Counted from the first letter of the stretch, positions 10,101 to 17,908 are shown. The stretch: 43,212 nt of DNA from an uncultured Lachnospiraceae bacterium (GCA_947629565.1 CANREG010000022.1:1-43212), one strand, 5' to 3'. Made by a program: numbers and translations. Notes: generated by a model not told the origin, from the sequence alone.

Positions 10101-11080
10101 GTCTGTAGCTGTACCTGCAGCTGGGCGGCGGTGGCCGGATCTTGCGTCACGGCTATCGCTGCCTCTAGCTGTGCCTTCTGGGCGGTCATTGTCTCATAAC
10201 TGGATAACAGTTCCTTCAGCGAGGACACGGCAGTCTCTAACTGTGTCTTTTGCTCGTTTAATGTCTTTTCCTGCTCTAACAGATCCTTTAACGCCTCATT
10301 AACCTCTTTCTCCGATTGAAGCATCTCATATTTGGCGTCATTCATCTGCACTTCAGCCTCGGCAAATTTCTTATTCGCCGTCTTCTGTCCGCTTTCTAAC
10401 TGACTTTTCCCGCTGCTAATCTTGCTTTCCCCGTCCTGTATGCCTTCCTCGGCATCGGCAAATTTATCGTCTAAGGCCTTTTTTACCTTTTTATTTGCCT
10501 CTTTTATCTTGTCTTCCCGAATCAATACCTGTACGGATTCCTCCACTAAGCCCATGGTGGTGACGGAGGCTACGCCTTCGACGCCTTCTAAATCCGGCTC
10601 CAACGTATTTTCTACATAGTCGCTTAATTTGATGCTGTCGGCTCCCGCCATATCCACCGCGGCTATCATTACCGGCATCATATTGGGATTCAGCTTCATA
10701 ATTATGGGGTTACCCACGCTGTCGTCAAAAAAGCTGCTGATCTGGTCTAAGCTTTCCCGCATATCAATGGTTGCCGTATCCATGTTGGCGTCTGAGGTAA
10801 ACTCCATAATCACCATGGAGACATTCTCTGATGACATGGACTGGACATTTTCCACATTATCAATGGTGGCTACCGCCTGTTCAATCGGTCTTGTCACCCC
10901 GGTTTCCACCACTTCCGGACTGGCTCCGGGATAGGTGGTCAGTATAATCGCATAGGGCAATTCCATCGACGGAAGCAGATCCACCGTCATCTTGGTGTAA
11001 GCCACAGCTCCCAAAATCAGCACCAGCACGATACCCACAATTACGGTATAGGCTTTCTTCACACTAAATTTTGCTATCAT
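7160..11080 (-). CDS. RND-family efflux permease with a long coiled-coil insertion
   Basis: Proton-driven exporter of the AcrB/HAE-like superfamily, 1306 aa, in the cytoplasmic membrane. Start at ATG 11080 (MIAKFSVKKAYTVIV): GGAGG lies 5 nt upstream and the upstream gene stops at 11082. Membrane helix 1 is at about 11-29, then a large extracellular loop, then the TM2-6 block including GVGMLVDNSIVVIENIYR with the proton-relay Asp (one Asp, not the Asp-Asp pair of AcrB), a second loop, and TM8-12. About residues 190-445 are a heptad-rich, Lys/Glu/Gln-rich coiled coil inserted between a strand of the first porter half (VQVLIRED) and the helix TRDMISGIFTAQN. No outer-membrane or periplasmic adaptor gene is nearby, as expected for a Gram-positive system. 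Third gene of an operon after YigZ and a lipoprotein. Substrate unknown. Confidence 0.93.
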   Translation of the reverse strand: MIAKFSVKKAYTVIVGIVLVLILGAVAYTKMTVDLLPSMELPYAIILTTYPGASPEVVETGVTRPIEQAVATIDNVENVQSMSSENVSMVIMEFTSDANMDTATIDMRESLDQISSFFDDSVGNPIIMKLNPNMMPVMIAAVDMAGADSIKLSDYVENTLEPDLEGVEGVASVTTMGLVEESVQVLIREDKIKEANKKVKKALDDKFADAEEGIQDGESKISSGKSQLESGQKTANKKFAEAEVQMNDAKYEMLQSEKEVNEALKDLLEQEKTLNEQKTQLETAVSSLKELLSSYETMTAQKAQLEAAIAVTQDPATAAQLQVQLQTIEAALQTMEAELAKQQDDAGNPLTFGALPAYITTLEGTLATMESGLAQIAEGKKTLNKTLKKITKGKKTLNDSYVELKSKEAATQSQMTQAKVELDQGEKELNEQKTSFEDAKEAAYDGADLDTIITRDMISGIFTAQNFEFPAGYVTEDDVDYLVRVGEKFEDVEALSDLVLLDMGLDGLDPIKLSDVADVVVENNADTIYTRMNKNPGVILSIAKQNEYSTKEVSDNLQKEFDKIHKEDDSISFTALMDQGMYIDLVSGSVLENLMFGAILAILILLLFLKDIRPTGIIAVSIPVSVVFAIVLMYFSGVTLNVISLSGLALGVGMLVDNSIVVIENIYRLRNDGYAVKQAAIKGAGQMVGAITASTLTTVCVFLPIVFTSGITKQLFADMGLTIAYSLLASLVVAVTFVPMAASKTFNRISQKDNRLIAAISNKYAALLPTILNHKIIVFVVALVLFVGSTFLALSKGFSFIPEMDSTQMTMTLTMPEEAETLEETAKLSDQVIDRVLEIEDIKNIGAMVGGSSMAMLGLGSDDSFDTVSYYIECKEDKTHTNEEIADMITEKTKDLEGEISVSASSMDMSALMTSGVSIQVKGREFDTLQDLAEQIGKKLEEVDGLTEIENGLEEATPEYRLIVDKDKAAEYGLTVAQVYQEVQKVLAEASSATTLNTETKDYPVYVKDEEEESYTLQDIKNMTIEGTKGEEKKDVKISKLAEVQDARSLSAINRLNQTRFITVSGQVKDGYITTSVSNEVQELLDDFSLPEGYSIEYNGENETVMEAMGQVMLMLVLAIAFMYLIMVAQFQSLKSPFIIMFTLPLAFTGGFLALFLTGNDVSIIAMIGMVMLSGIIVNNGIVFVDSVNQLRDEGMKMREAIVTTGKNRLRPIVMTALTTILGLSTMALGYGMGADMAQPMALVVIGGLIYGTLLTLIVVPCIYESFHFRRFRQEKEAETVLVETEGIMTETEDGPEKDGETEQKE

Positions 11081-11081
11081 G

Positions 11082-12029
11082 TCATCCTCCATTTTCCTGC
11101 GCATTATTTTTCTTCGGATGCTTAAAAGCAGTGGGGAAGGTTGCCCCGTCTAACATATAGGCAATCTCTGCCCTCCCGTCAGCTAACTTTTCCGAATTGC
11201 GCATAACCTGATAATCATCATAGATTAAGGTCATATTTTTATATTCTGTATTTTCTGCCTGTTTTAAGGTAATATTTACATGAATACAATGGTTCAGCCG
11301 GTACAAAAAAGAAAACTCCAGTTCATATTCCGGGTATTCCGCCGTCAAATCATCCAGTATCTTTTGCGCGCCCTCAAACTCCAAAAACTGCTCCATTCCA
11401 ATGGGGATGGCTCCATATTCCCGGAATCCCTCGTCAAATACATAATAGAGATAATACGTGGTGCTCTCCGCCTTCTCCGGATTTGCCTTGGCATCCGCCC
11501 CCGGCCGCAGCCAGATTTCCCCGGAAGCCGTCTTTGTCACATATCCTTTTCTCGATATATTCGTCTCAAACACCTTATTGGCATTGTCAATGCCGTAAAC
11601 GATAGTGTTCCTCTTTTCCTCTTTCACCTGCTGCAGCAGTAGATAATCCCTTGTGGAAAAGGTAAGAATATCCGTCTCTAAGGGCTTAACTCCCTCTACC
11701 GCCTCTCCTGCCAGTTCACACTCCCTGCCCTGAAAAAACCAGAGATTGTGTTTATCCTCCGCCTTTGTCAACACAAAAGCCTCATGAATCCCGTCTTTGT
11801 TATAGTCGTCATACAGGAAGTTCTCAATCTCCTCATTGTTGATTTCCTCAAACATGGTAAGCAAATCTCCCCTTGAAAAATCTGCTTCCTTTTTCTCTAT
11901 ATTTTCCTCCGTCTCCGGAGCGGACAGATTAATACTGGCCACGTTTTCCTTCTCGGTCTCCCGCGGCGTTAACCGGCATCCAAATAAGGTCAGTAAAAGG
12001 AGCGCCGACAATAAAATCTTTTTCTTCAT
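11082..12029 (-). CDS. Lipoprotein of unknown function, 315 aa
   Basis: Start at ATG 12029, which overlaps the TAA of the upstream gene by one base (TAATG), with GGAGGA 8 nt upstream. The N-terminus is a lipoprotein signal peptide (KKKILLSALLLLTLFGC, lipobox LFGC, mature Cys about residue 18). The mature part contains DDYNKDGIHEAF, a calcium-loop-like D-x-N-x-D-G motif seen in FG-GAP/dockerin-like surface proteins, and no recognised enzyme domain. Its stop is 1 bp from the RND start, so it is tightly coupled to the exporter and may be an accessory extracytoplasmic factor; that role is inference. Confidence 0.85.
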   Translation of the reverse strand: MKKKILLSALLLLTLFGCRLTPRETEKENVASINLSAPETEENIEKKEADFSRGDLLTMFEEINNEEIENFLYDDYNKDGIHEAFVLTKAEDKHNLWFFQGRECELAGEAVEGVKPLETDILTFSTRDYLLLQQVKEEKRNTIVYGIDNANKVFETNISRKGYVTKTASGEIWLRPGADAKANPEKAESTTYYLYYVFDEGFREYGAIPIGMEQFLEFEGAQKILDDLTAEYPEYELEFSFLYRLNHCIHVNITLKQAENTEYKNMTLIYDDYQVMRNSEKLADGRAEIAYMLDGATFPTAFKHPKKNNAQENGG

Positions 12030-12670
12030 TACTTCCGTCCTCCTGTACAAAATGCGAAGACCGGTTCTCCCTTTTCCAGAAGGGCCCTTGCCGCCGTTGC
12101 CTCGGTCAATTCCTTTTCGACGCGCTCCATATCATCAACGCATACCTCTGCGGAAAGCGTAACCTTTTCACCGTAATCGCTGTCCGTTACCGGAATCTCT
12201 GCCGCAGCCAGAATATGCTGTATCTTTCCAAGATCCGTATAGTCCACAGTAATCCGAAGGGGAATTACCTTTTGCCTGCGCACAATTTCCGTTCCGGCTA
12301 TCCCCGCCTTCGCCGCATCGGTATAGGCCCTGACGAGTCCGCCGGTTCCAAGAAGGGTTCCGCCAAAATATCTGGTGACTACAATACACACATCGCTTAA
12401 GCCCTCTCCGAGAAGCACCTCCAAAATGGGCTTCCCCGCCGTTCCGCCAGGCTCTCCGTCATCGCTAAAGCGCACTACGGACTGCTCTGCACCCACAACA
12501 TAGGCATAACAGTTATGCCGGGCGTCATAATGCTTTTTCTTAATCTCTGTGATAAAAGCATCCGCCTCTTCCTCTGATTCCACATGCCGGACATATCCGA
12601 TGAATCTCGATTTCTTTTCTACAATCTCGCCGGTTCCCGGCTCTAAAACCGTAGCGCTTTCCTTTACCAT
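12029..12670 (-). CDS. YigZ/IMPACT family protein (UPF0029 + DUF1949)
   Basis: 213 aa, full length for the family. The N-terminal UPF0029 domain is recognised by KKSRFIGYVRHVES, AEQSVVRFSDDGEPGGTAGK and VTRYFGGTLLGTGGLVRAY; the C-terminal DUF1949 domain follows (IPLRITVDYTDLGKIQHIL...). The bacterial proteins are related to eukaryotic IMPACT, a GCN1-binding translation regulator; the bacterial role is not settled. AGGAG lies 9 nt before ATG 12670. First gene of the operon with the lipoprotein and RND exporter, behind a strong promoter at 12816-12843. Confidence 0.93.
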   Translation of the reverse strand: MVKESATVLEPGTGEIVEKKSRFIGYVRHVESEEEADAFITEIKKKHYDARHNCYAYVVGAEQSVVRFSDDGEPGGTAGKPILEVLLGEGLSDVCIVVTRYFGGTLLGTGGLVRAYTDAAKAGIAGTEIVRRQKVIPLRITVDYTDLGKIQHILAAAEIPVTDSDYGEKVTLSAEVCVDDMERVEKELTEATAARALLEKGEPVFAFCTGGRK

Positions 12671-12783
12671 CTACGCACACTCCTGTTACCAAAATATCCA
12701 CCCGTTATCATAACAGATTCTTTCCATAAATGCTATAGGAAACCACAATCTGGCGCCACATTATTCATTGAGCTGTTCAATAT

Positions 12784-12796
12784 TTTCCCTGGGAAA
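12784..12796. promoter_or_regulatory. Dyad TTTCCC-T-GGGAAA in the leader of the YigZ/RND operon
   Basis: A perfect 6+6 inverted repeat about 20 bp downstream of the -10 element of the operon promoter, before the coding start. It could be a repressor operator. The -10 itself is also flanked by an inverted repeat (CCCTAT-A-ATAGGG). Confidence 0.35.
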
Positions 12797-12815
12797 TTAT
12801 TTTCACACAATCCCT

Positions 12816-12843
12816 ATTATAGGGGCTTTTCCCAATTTGTCAA
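12816..12843 (-). promoter_or_regulatory. Sigma-A promoter of the YigZ-lipoprotein-RND operon
   Basis: On the minus strand TTGACA (12838-12843), 16-nt spacer, TATAAT (12816-12821): both hexamers match consensus exactly. The leader to the YigZ start is about 140 nt. The 12671-13025 intergenic stretch holds no gene, only this promoter, the dyad at 12784 and the divergent PBP promoter. Confidence 0.85.
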
Positions 12844-12898
12844 CACCAACTCCCCATATTCTTTCCCCGCCGTGCAATTTCCCTTTTCGGCCCGTGCT

Positions 12899-12926
12899 TT
12901 GTCCGGTTTCCTTTCCCAATTATAAT
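12899..12926 (+). promoter_or_regulatory. Candidate sigma-A promoter of the PBP gene
   Basis: TTGTCC (12899-12904), 16-nt spacer, TATAAT (12921-12926), about 100 bp before the PBP start. A second AT-rich region (12951-12985) might contribute but has no well-spaced hexamer pair. Confidence 0.55.
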
Positions 12927-13025
12927 GGAATGTGAATAAAGATAGCTTTTTTTGTCTATATTTGATATACTAAAGATTATATATAGCGGGTATTTGTTGG
13001 AATGGACTGTGACAGGAGGAACCAT

Positions 13026-15989
13026 ATGAATTATTCAAAGAGGAATACACAAAAAAAACAAAAGGAGCTCGTGTCCAAACACACGAAGAACAAAAATAAA
13101 GTCTCTTATATTTTATATAAGAGTTTTATATTCATTTTCTTATTCTGCGTACTGGCAGGCGTGGGGGCAGGAATCGGCATGTTTACCGCCATTATTGATA
13201 AGGCTCCCGATATCAGCGACATTAAGGAAAGTGTACAGCTAGAGGGCTTCCAGACAACCATATACAACGAAAAGGGCAAAGAGATTACAACCCTTTCCAC
13301 CGCTAATTCCAACCGTATTTATGTGGAATATGAAGATATTCCGGAAGATTTAGTCAACGCCTTTGTGGCCATCGAGGACGAGCGGTTCTGGGAGCACAAT
13401 GGCGTGGACGCAAAGGGTATCTTAAGAGCATTTTTTGTGGGGGTTAAAAACCATAACTTTTCCGAGGGTGCTTCCACGATTACCCAACAGCTTATCAAAA
13501 ACCAGATATTTAATGTAGGATTAAATGAAAGCACCTTTATGGATTCCTTAAAGCGTAAGATTCAGGAGCAGTATCTTGCCATTGAACTGGAAAAACAGAT
13601 TGATAAAAAGGACATATTAGAGCTTTATCTAAACGCCATTTATCTAGGCTCCGGCGCTAACGGCATCCAGACCGCCTCTGAGATATATTTTGACAAGGAG
13701 GATCTTCACGACCTCACTATCTCTGAATGTGCGGTTATTGCCGCCATCACCCAGAGTCCCACGGAATATGATCCAACCCTCCACCCTGAAAATAACCAAA
13801 AGCGTAAAAACACGGTTTTACAAAAAATGCTAGAGCAAAAACTGATTACCCAGGCGGAATACGACGAGGCCATGGCCGATGACGTATACGCCCGGATTTC
13901 TACGAAGAGTGATGATGATTCCAAAAAGGAAAAATCCTACAACTCCTATTACATTGATGCGGTCATCAATTCCCTGACTACACAGCTCGTGGAAGAATTG
14001 GATTATACCGAAACCCAGGCGTATAACGCTATATATTCCGGCGGTCTCAGCATTTATATCAATCAGGACGCCGCTATTCAGAAGATATGTGATGATGAGA
14101 TTAATAATCCGGACAACTATCCGGCAGGCACCAGTGTGGCTCTTAATTATGCATTGACTTTAACCGATCCGAAAACCGGCGACTTATATAATTATTCCAG
14201 CAACCACCTTTTAGCCTACTATCAGGAAAAGACCGGTAATCCCAAATATAACCTGATCTATTCCAGCGAGGATACGGCAAGGGCAGCCGCAGACGAATAT
14301 AAGGCGTACATCATGGAGGAAACCGGTTATGAGGAACTGGCGGAATCCTTCTCCACCGTTATACAGCCCCAGACCTCTTTCATTATCATGGATCAGTCCA
14401 CAGGCTATGTAAAAGCAGTATGCGGGGGACGCGGAGAAAAGACCGGTAATCTGACGCTTAACCGCGCCACGGAATCCAAGAGGCAGCCCGGCTCTACCTT
14501 TAAGGTATTAGCCGCCTATGTTCCGGCCCTTGACACGGCAGGCATGACTTTGGCAACCAGCTTTGTAGATGAGGCAACCAACTACAGTAACGGTACGCCG
14601 ATTAAAAACTGGTATGCCGGTTACAGGGGACAGCAAACCATCCGGACTGCTATCAAAGATTCCATGAACATCATAACCGTAAAATGTTTTCAGGAGGTAA
14701 CGCCGCAGGTAGGTTACGATTATCTGTGCAATATGGGAATTACCACCCTGAAAAACGGGGAAACCTCAGTAAACGGCATAGCCGAAAATGATATTAATGA
14801 ATCCATGTGTCTAGGAGGACTGACCGAGGGCGTTACAAACCTAGAGCTTACCGCCGCTTACGCTTCCATTGCCAACGCCGGAACCTATGTGGAACCCACC
14901 TTTTATTCCAAAGTGCTTGACCATGACGGCAATGTTTTGATTGATAATACTCCGGAAACCAAACAGGTGATGAAGGAAACCACAGCATGGCTTATCAATG
15001 ACGCCATGCAGGACGTTGTCACCTCCGGTACCGGTACTGCCGCAAGGCTTTCCAGCGGAATGGTGGTGGCCGGCAAGACGGGAACCACCTCCAATAATTA
15101 CGACTACTGGTTCTGCGGTTCCACTCCTTACTATACTGCCGGAATCTGGATGGGCTACGACTCCAACACGGATTTTTCCAACGGCAATTACCATAAGGTA
15201 ATCTGGCGCAAGATTATGGATGAGATTGTCGCCAAAAAAGAACAGGATACCTCGGCCACTTTTGAAAAGCCAAGCAATATTGTCACGGCCCAGGTCTGTT
15301 CCACCTCCGGCATGCTGCCGGCCAAAGGGCAGTGCAAAACGACAATCACGGAATATTTTGAAAAAGACACTGTTCCCACAGAAACCTGCGACCAGCATCA
15401 GGTAATTGAAATCTGTAACGAAAGCCATTATAAGGCTACCAAATATTGTCCGGAAACCACGAAATATCACTATTCTGTTGACGAGGACGGCACAATCACA
15501 TTAAAGGACGCCGATTTCGCCCTGCCATCCGACTTTACGGATACCGATTGTCCATTGCATACAAAGGAAACTATGGAGGAAGATGAGGAAGACGAAGCTT
15601 CAGAAAATGATACGGAAACCGGAGGCGACGCAAACGCCGCCACCTATATAATTACCACTATGGTAGAAGGAGGCGGCAGCATTTCCGGCCCCACAGAAGC
15701 AAAAGCCGGAGAGACCATAACGCTTACCTTCGTTCCAAACAGCGGTTATGTAATTTCCAACATTACGATAGACGGAATTGCCATGGGCGCCATTGGAGCT
15801 TATACTTTTGAAAACATAACCGGCAATCACTCTGTTGTCGCCACCTTTACTGCCGGAGAGCAGGCACCGCCGCCGACAGAAGCGGTTCCCGGAAATGCCG
15901 CTTATAAAAAAACAGTTCCATGGAAAGAGCAAAACTTATTTACAAAACTGACTCTTGCCGTAAAAGATATTCTGGGCATAGACGCATAA
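13026..15989 (+). CDS. Class A penicillin-binding protein with C-terminal InlB-like repeat
   Basis: Bifunctional peptidoglycan synthase, 987 aa. Start at ATG 13026 because AGGAGG is 6 nt upstream; the ATG at 13002 has none. Order: basic cytoplasmic tail, membrane anchor (about 29-52), glycosyltransferase domain (AIEDERFWEHNG about 115-126 with the catalytic Glu, then GASTITQQL about 148), transpeptidase domain with the nucleophile motif S490-T-F-K, S546-M-N and K684-T-G-T, a Cys-containing C-terminal segment, an acidic linker (EEDEEDEASEND), then a domain of the Bacterial-repeat/InlB-B type (about 875-947, VEGGGSISGP...AGETITLTFVPNSGYVI...VVATFTA). The InlB-like domain is unusual for a PBP and may bind wall or surface material. 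Monocistronic; converges on spoVAE. Confidence 0.95.
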   Translation: MNYSKRNTQKKQKELVSKHTKNKNKVSYILYKSFIFIFLFCVLAGVGAGIGMFTAIIDKAPDISDIKESVQLEGFQTTIYNEKGKEITTLSTANSNRIYVEYEDIPEDLVNAFVAIEDERFWEHNGVDAKGILRAFFVGVKNHNFSEGASTITQQLIKNQIFNVGLNESTFMDSLKRKIQEQYLAIELEKQIDKKDILELYLNAIYLGSGANGIQTASEIYFDKEDLHDLTISECAVIAAITQSPTEYDPTLHPENNQKRKNTVLQKMLEQKLITQAEYDEAMADDVYARISTKSDDDSKKEKSYNSYYIDAVINSLTTQLVEELDYTETQAYNAIYSGGLSIYINQDAAIQKICDDEINNPDNYPAGTSVALNYALTLTDPKTGDLYNYSSNHLLAYYQEKTGNPKYNLIYSSEDTARAAADEYKAYIMEETGYEELAESFSTVIQPQTSFIIMDQSTGYVKAVCGGRGEKTGNLTLNRATESKRQPGSTFKVLAAYVPALDTAGMTLATSFVDEATNYSNGTPIKNWYAGYRGQQTIRTAIKDSMNIITVKCFQEVTPQVGYDYLCNMGITTLKNGETSVNGIAENDINESMCLGGLTEGVTNLELTAAYASIANAGTYVEPTFYSKVLDHDGNVLIDNTPETKQVMKETTAWLINDAMQDVVTSGTGTAARLSSGMVVAGKTGTTSNNYDYWFCGSTPYYTAGIWMGYDSNTDFSNGNYHKVIWRKIMDEIVAKKEQDTSATFEKPSNIVTAQVCSTSGMLPAKGQCKTTITEYFEKDTVPTETCDQHQVIEICNESHYKATKYCPETTKYHYSVDEDGTITLKDADFALPSDFTDTDCPLHTKETMEEDEEDEASENDTETGGDANAATYIITTMVEGGGSISGPTEAKAGETITLTFVPNSGYVISNITIDGIAMGAIGAYTFENITGNHSVVATFTAGEQAPPPTEAVPGNAAYKKTVPWKEQNLFTKLTLAVKDILGIDA

Positions 15990-15990
15990 G

Positions 15991-16041
15991 AAAAAGGGCT
16001 GCTTGGAGGTTATAAAACACCCCTCTAAGCCGCCCTTTTTT
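15991..16041. terminator. Bidirectional terminator between the PBP gene and spoVAE
   Basis: Inverted repeat with arms GGGCTGCTTGGAGG and CCTCTAAGCCGCCC (imperfect, about 12 pairs), flanked by AAAAA on the left and TTTTTT on the right, so it can terminate transcripts from both convergent genes. Confidence 0.8.
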
Positions 16042-16048
16042 GATGTTT

Positions 16049-16405
16049 CTATTTTGCCATCTTCGGCTGGAAGATTAAAGACGCCAGATAGGCAAAGACC
16101 AGCGCAGCCGAAGTTCCCACCGCAGCCATCTTAAAGCCGCCCCGGAACACGCCGATAAATCCGTCGCTGTCAATGGCCTCCTTGATTCCCTTCCACAGGT
16201 TATATCCAAACCCGGTCAGGGGAACAGAAGCCCCGCTGCCGGCAAAATCCAGGAAAGGTTCATAGATTTGCAAAGCCCCAAGAATCGCTCCTGTGCAGAC
16301 TAAAATTACCATAATCCTGCCGGGCATCAATTTCGTTTTCTCCATAAGCACCTGCGCCGCCGCGCAGATTAATCCGCCAATAATAAATGCTTTAATATAA
16401 TCCAT
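16049..16405 (-). CDS. spoVAE: Stage V sporulation protein AE (SpoVAEb-type)
   Basis: 118 aa, as expected for the family. Membrane protein of the SpoVA channel, which moves dipicolinic acid into the forespore and out on germination. Hydrophobic segments at about 5-20, 30-46 and 90-110; family landmarks GASVPLTGFGYNLWKG and GGFKMAAVG, the same fold as SpoVAC in this window. Lies 11 bp after spoVAD in one operon. Confidence 0.93.
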   Translation of the reverse strand: MDYIKAFIIGGLICAAAQVLMEKTKLMPGRIMVILVCTGAILGALQIYEPFLDFAGSGASVPLTGFGYNLWKGIKEAIDSDGFIGVFRGGFKMAAVGTSAALVFAYLASLIFQPKMAK

Positions 16406-16416
16406 ATTTCCTCCTT

Positions 16417-17442
16417 CTATGCATTTTTTCTTTTTTCCAGTACCACAGCATGGGCAATGCCGGGAACAGACTGCCCTTCGTTAAAGCTGACTGTGGAAAG
16501 CAATGCTCCTGTCGGCACAAACAAAATCCGGTTAGTGGCGCCCTTTTTAAGCTCTCCCATCAGCTTTCCCGCCAGTGTGACTGCCGAACATCCGCAGCCG
16601 GAACCGCCCGCATGGGTATCCTGTTCCGGATCGTCGTAAATTTCCATACCGCAGTCCATATGCACCTTGGAAATGTCATATCCCTGATCCTTTAATAGTT
16701 TACATAATATTTCTTTTCCTATTTTGCCTAAATCTCCGGTAACAATCCGGTCATAATCCTCCGGCTGCCTTTTGAAATCCTTTAAATGCTGATAGATGAC
16801 ATCGGCTGCCGCAGGCGCCATGCAGGCTCCCATATTCAGGGAATCCTTTACGCCGTAATCCACTACCTTTCCTGTGGTAATCCCCGGAATCATTACATCC
16901 CCATATTCCTTGGAAAGCACAAATGCGCCGCAGCCTGTCACTGTCCAGGTGGACGACATCGGCCTTTGGTTGCCATATTCTAACGGAAACCGGAACTGTT
17001 TTTCCGCGCTGCCGAAATGGCTGGAGGCAACAGCCATCACTGTGTCCGCATACCCGCCATGGACTGTCATGGCCGCTAAAGACAGGGCTTCCCCCATAGT
17101 GGAGCAGGCCCCGTAAAGGCCAAACAGAGGGATATTAAAATCCATCAGGCCAAAGGTAGTGGCAATCAACTGTCCCAACAAATCCCCGGCAAAGAGATAG
17201 CGTATATCCTCCGTCTTTAACTTTGCCTTGCGGATAGCCAAAAGGGAAGTCTGCTTCATCAGCTCGCTTTCTCCCTCCTCCCAGGAATCCTTTCCAAAGG
17301 TGGGATCCTCTATCACTTCATCAAAGGTATCCTTAAGCGGACCTTCGCCTTCCTTCTGGCCCACAATACATGCGGAAGACATAACATATACCGGCTTCTC
17401 AAAGGCTAAGCTCTGTTTTCCCAATTGTAATTCCGTAACCAT
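16417..17442 (-). CDS. spoVAD: Stage V sporulation protein AD
   Basis: 341 aa, close to the 338 aa of B. subtilis SpoVAD. Soluble thiolase-like protein on the inner-membrane face that binds dipicolinic acid. Landmarks: YGACSTMGEALSLAA, FRFPLEYGNQRPMSSTWTVTGCGA, and the C-terminal DTHAGGSGCGCSAVTLAGK followed by PTGALLS. Start at ATG 17442 with GAGGTG about 5 nt upstream. Co-transcribed with spoVAE. SpoVAC, usually directly upstream, is instead about 12 kb away on the other strand. A sigma-G-like promoter is at 17537-17565. Confidence 0.96.
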   Translation of the reverse strand: MVTELQLGKQSLAFEKPVYVMSSACIVGQKEGEGPLKDTFDEVIEDPTFGKDSWEEGESELMKQTSLLAIRKAKLKTEDIRYLFAGDLLGQLIATTFGLMDFNIPLFGLYGACSTMGEALSLAAMTVHGGYADTVMAVASSHFGSAEKQFRFPLEYGNQRPMSSTWTVTGCGAFVLSKEYGDVMIPGITTGKVVDYGVKDSLNMGACMAPAAADVIYQHLKDFKRQPEDYDRIVTGDLGKIGKEILCKLLKDQGYDISKVHMDCGMEIYDDPEQDTHAGGSGCGCSAVTLAGKLMGELKKGATNRILFVPTGALLSTVSFNEGQSVPGIAHAVVLEKRKNA

Positions 17443-17471
17443 ACATTCACCTCAATTCTGCATATAATACC

Positions 17472-17492
17472 TTTCGGAATCTCTCTCCGAAA
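17472..17492. repeat. Hairpin (7-bp perfect arms) in the spoVAD leader
   Basis: TTTCGGA ... TCCGAAA arms around a 7-nt loop, about 30 nt before the spoVAD start and downstream of the hairpin at 17502-17523. No T-run follows, so it is not a standard terminator. Function unknown. Confidence 0.4.
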
Positions 17493-17496
17493 ATGC

Positions 17497-17528
17497 AAAA
17501 AGGCGCTATCTTTCGATAACACCTTTTC
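17497..17528 (-). terminator. Terminator-like hairpin upstream of spoVAD
   Basis: Minus strand GGTGTTATC-GAAA-GATAGCGCC (17502-17523), nine pairs including two G-U and a GAAA tetraloop, followed by TTTTT. It is probably the terminator of the small lipoprotein gene that stops at 17625. It also starts within about 10 nt of the TSS predicted for the sigma-G-like spoVAD promoter, which weakens one of the two calls or means a 5'-terminal stem. Confidence 0.65.
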
Positions 17529-17536
17529 CTCACTTT

Positions 17537-17565
17537 TAGTATAACAACAGATTGTCTTTTTATGC
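17537..17565 (-). promoter_or_regulatory. Sigma-G-like promoter of spoVAD-spoVAE
   Basis: Minus strand GCATA (17561-17565), 17 nt, TATACTA (17537-17543), resembling the sigma-G consensus (GHATR, about 17-18, CATWHTA) except for the first base of the -10. The same architecture precedes spoVAA. Confidence 0.5.
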
Positions 17566-17624
17566 AGTTTTTCAGACAGAATAAAATGATTTCCAAATAA
17601 TGCCATACAAAAAGCGGATGGAAA

Positions 17625-17831
17625 TTATTCTTCCTCTATCTGGCTCGCATTCTGTTCAAACTGCTTTGTCTGTTCATTTACATCTTCCACAGCATCCTCT
17701 GCTTTTTCCTTTTGCTCAATGGCAATCTCCTCCGCTGAACGAATCCGTTCTTCATCCGCATTACTGCCGCAGCCCACAGACATGCCCATGACAAGCAAAA
17801 GCAGTAAGCCCAGACCAAATTTTTTAATCAT
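17625..17831 (-). CDS. Small predicted lipoprotein, 68 aa
   Basis: Start at ATG 17831 (MIKKFGLGLLLLLVMGMSVGC) with AGGAGA 6 nt upstream; the longer upstream reading is not supported. Signal peptide with lipobox SVGC, mature Cys about residue 21, then a short, highly charged, Glu/Gln-rich helix (EEIAIEQKEKAEDAVEDVN) likely to form a coiled coil. No recognised domain. It sits between the CbiT-like gene and spoVAD; the hairpin at 17497-17528 would end its transcript. Confidence 0.75.
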   Translation of the reverse strand: MIKKFGLGLLLLLVMGMSVGCGSNADEERIRSAEEIAIEQKEKAEDAVEDVNEQTKQFEQNASQIEEE

Positions 17832-17908
17832 AAGCGTTCTCCTTTTTATGAATCTATTCCCGAAACCTTCCCTGCATAACAGGCGGCTGTGTAGAAACGC
17901 CGCCAATA

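Noticed and set aside
14841..15470. Minus-strand 209-aa open frame opposite the PBP gene
   Set aside because: Antisense shadow; the PBP frame has all catalytic motifs.
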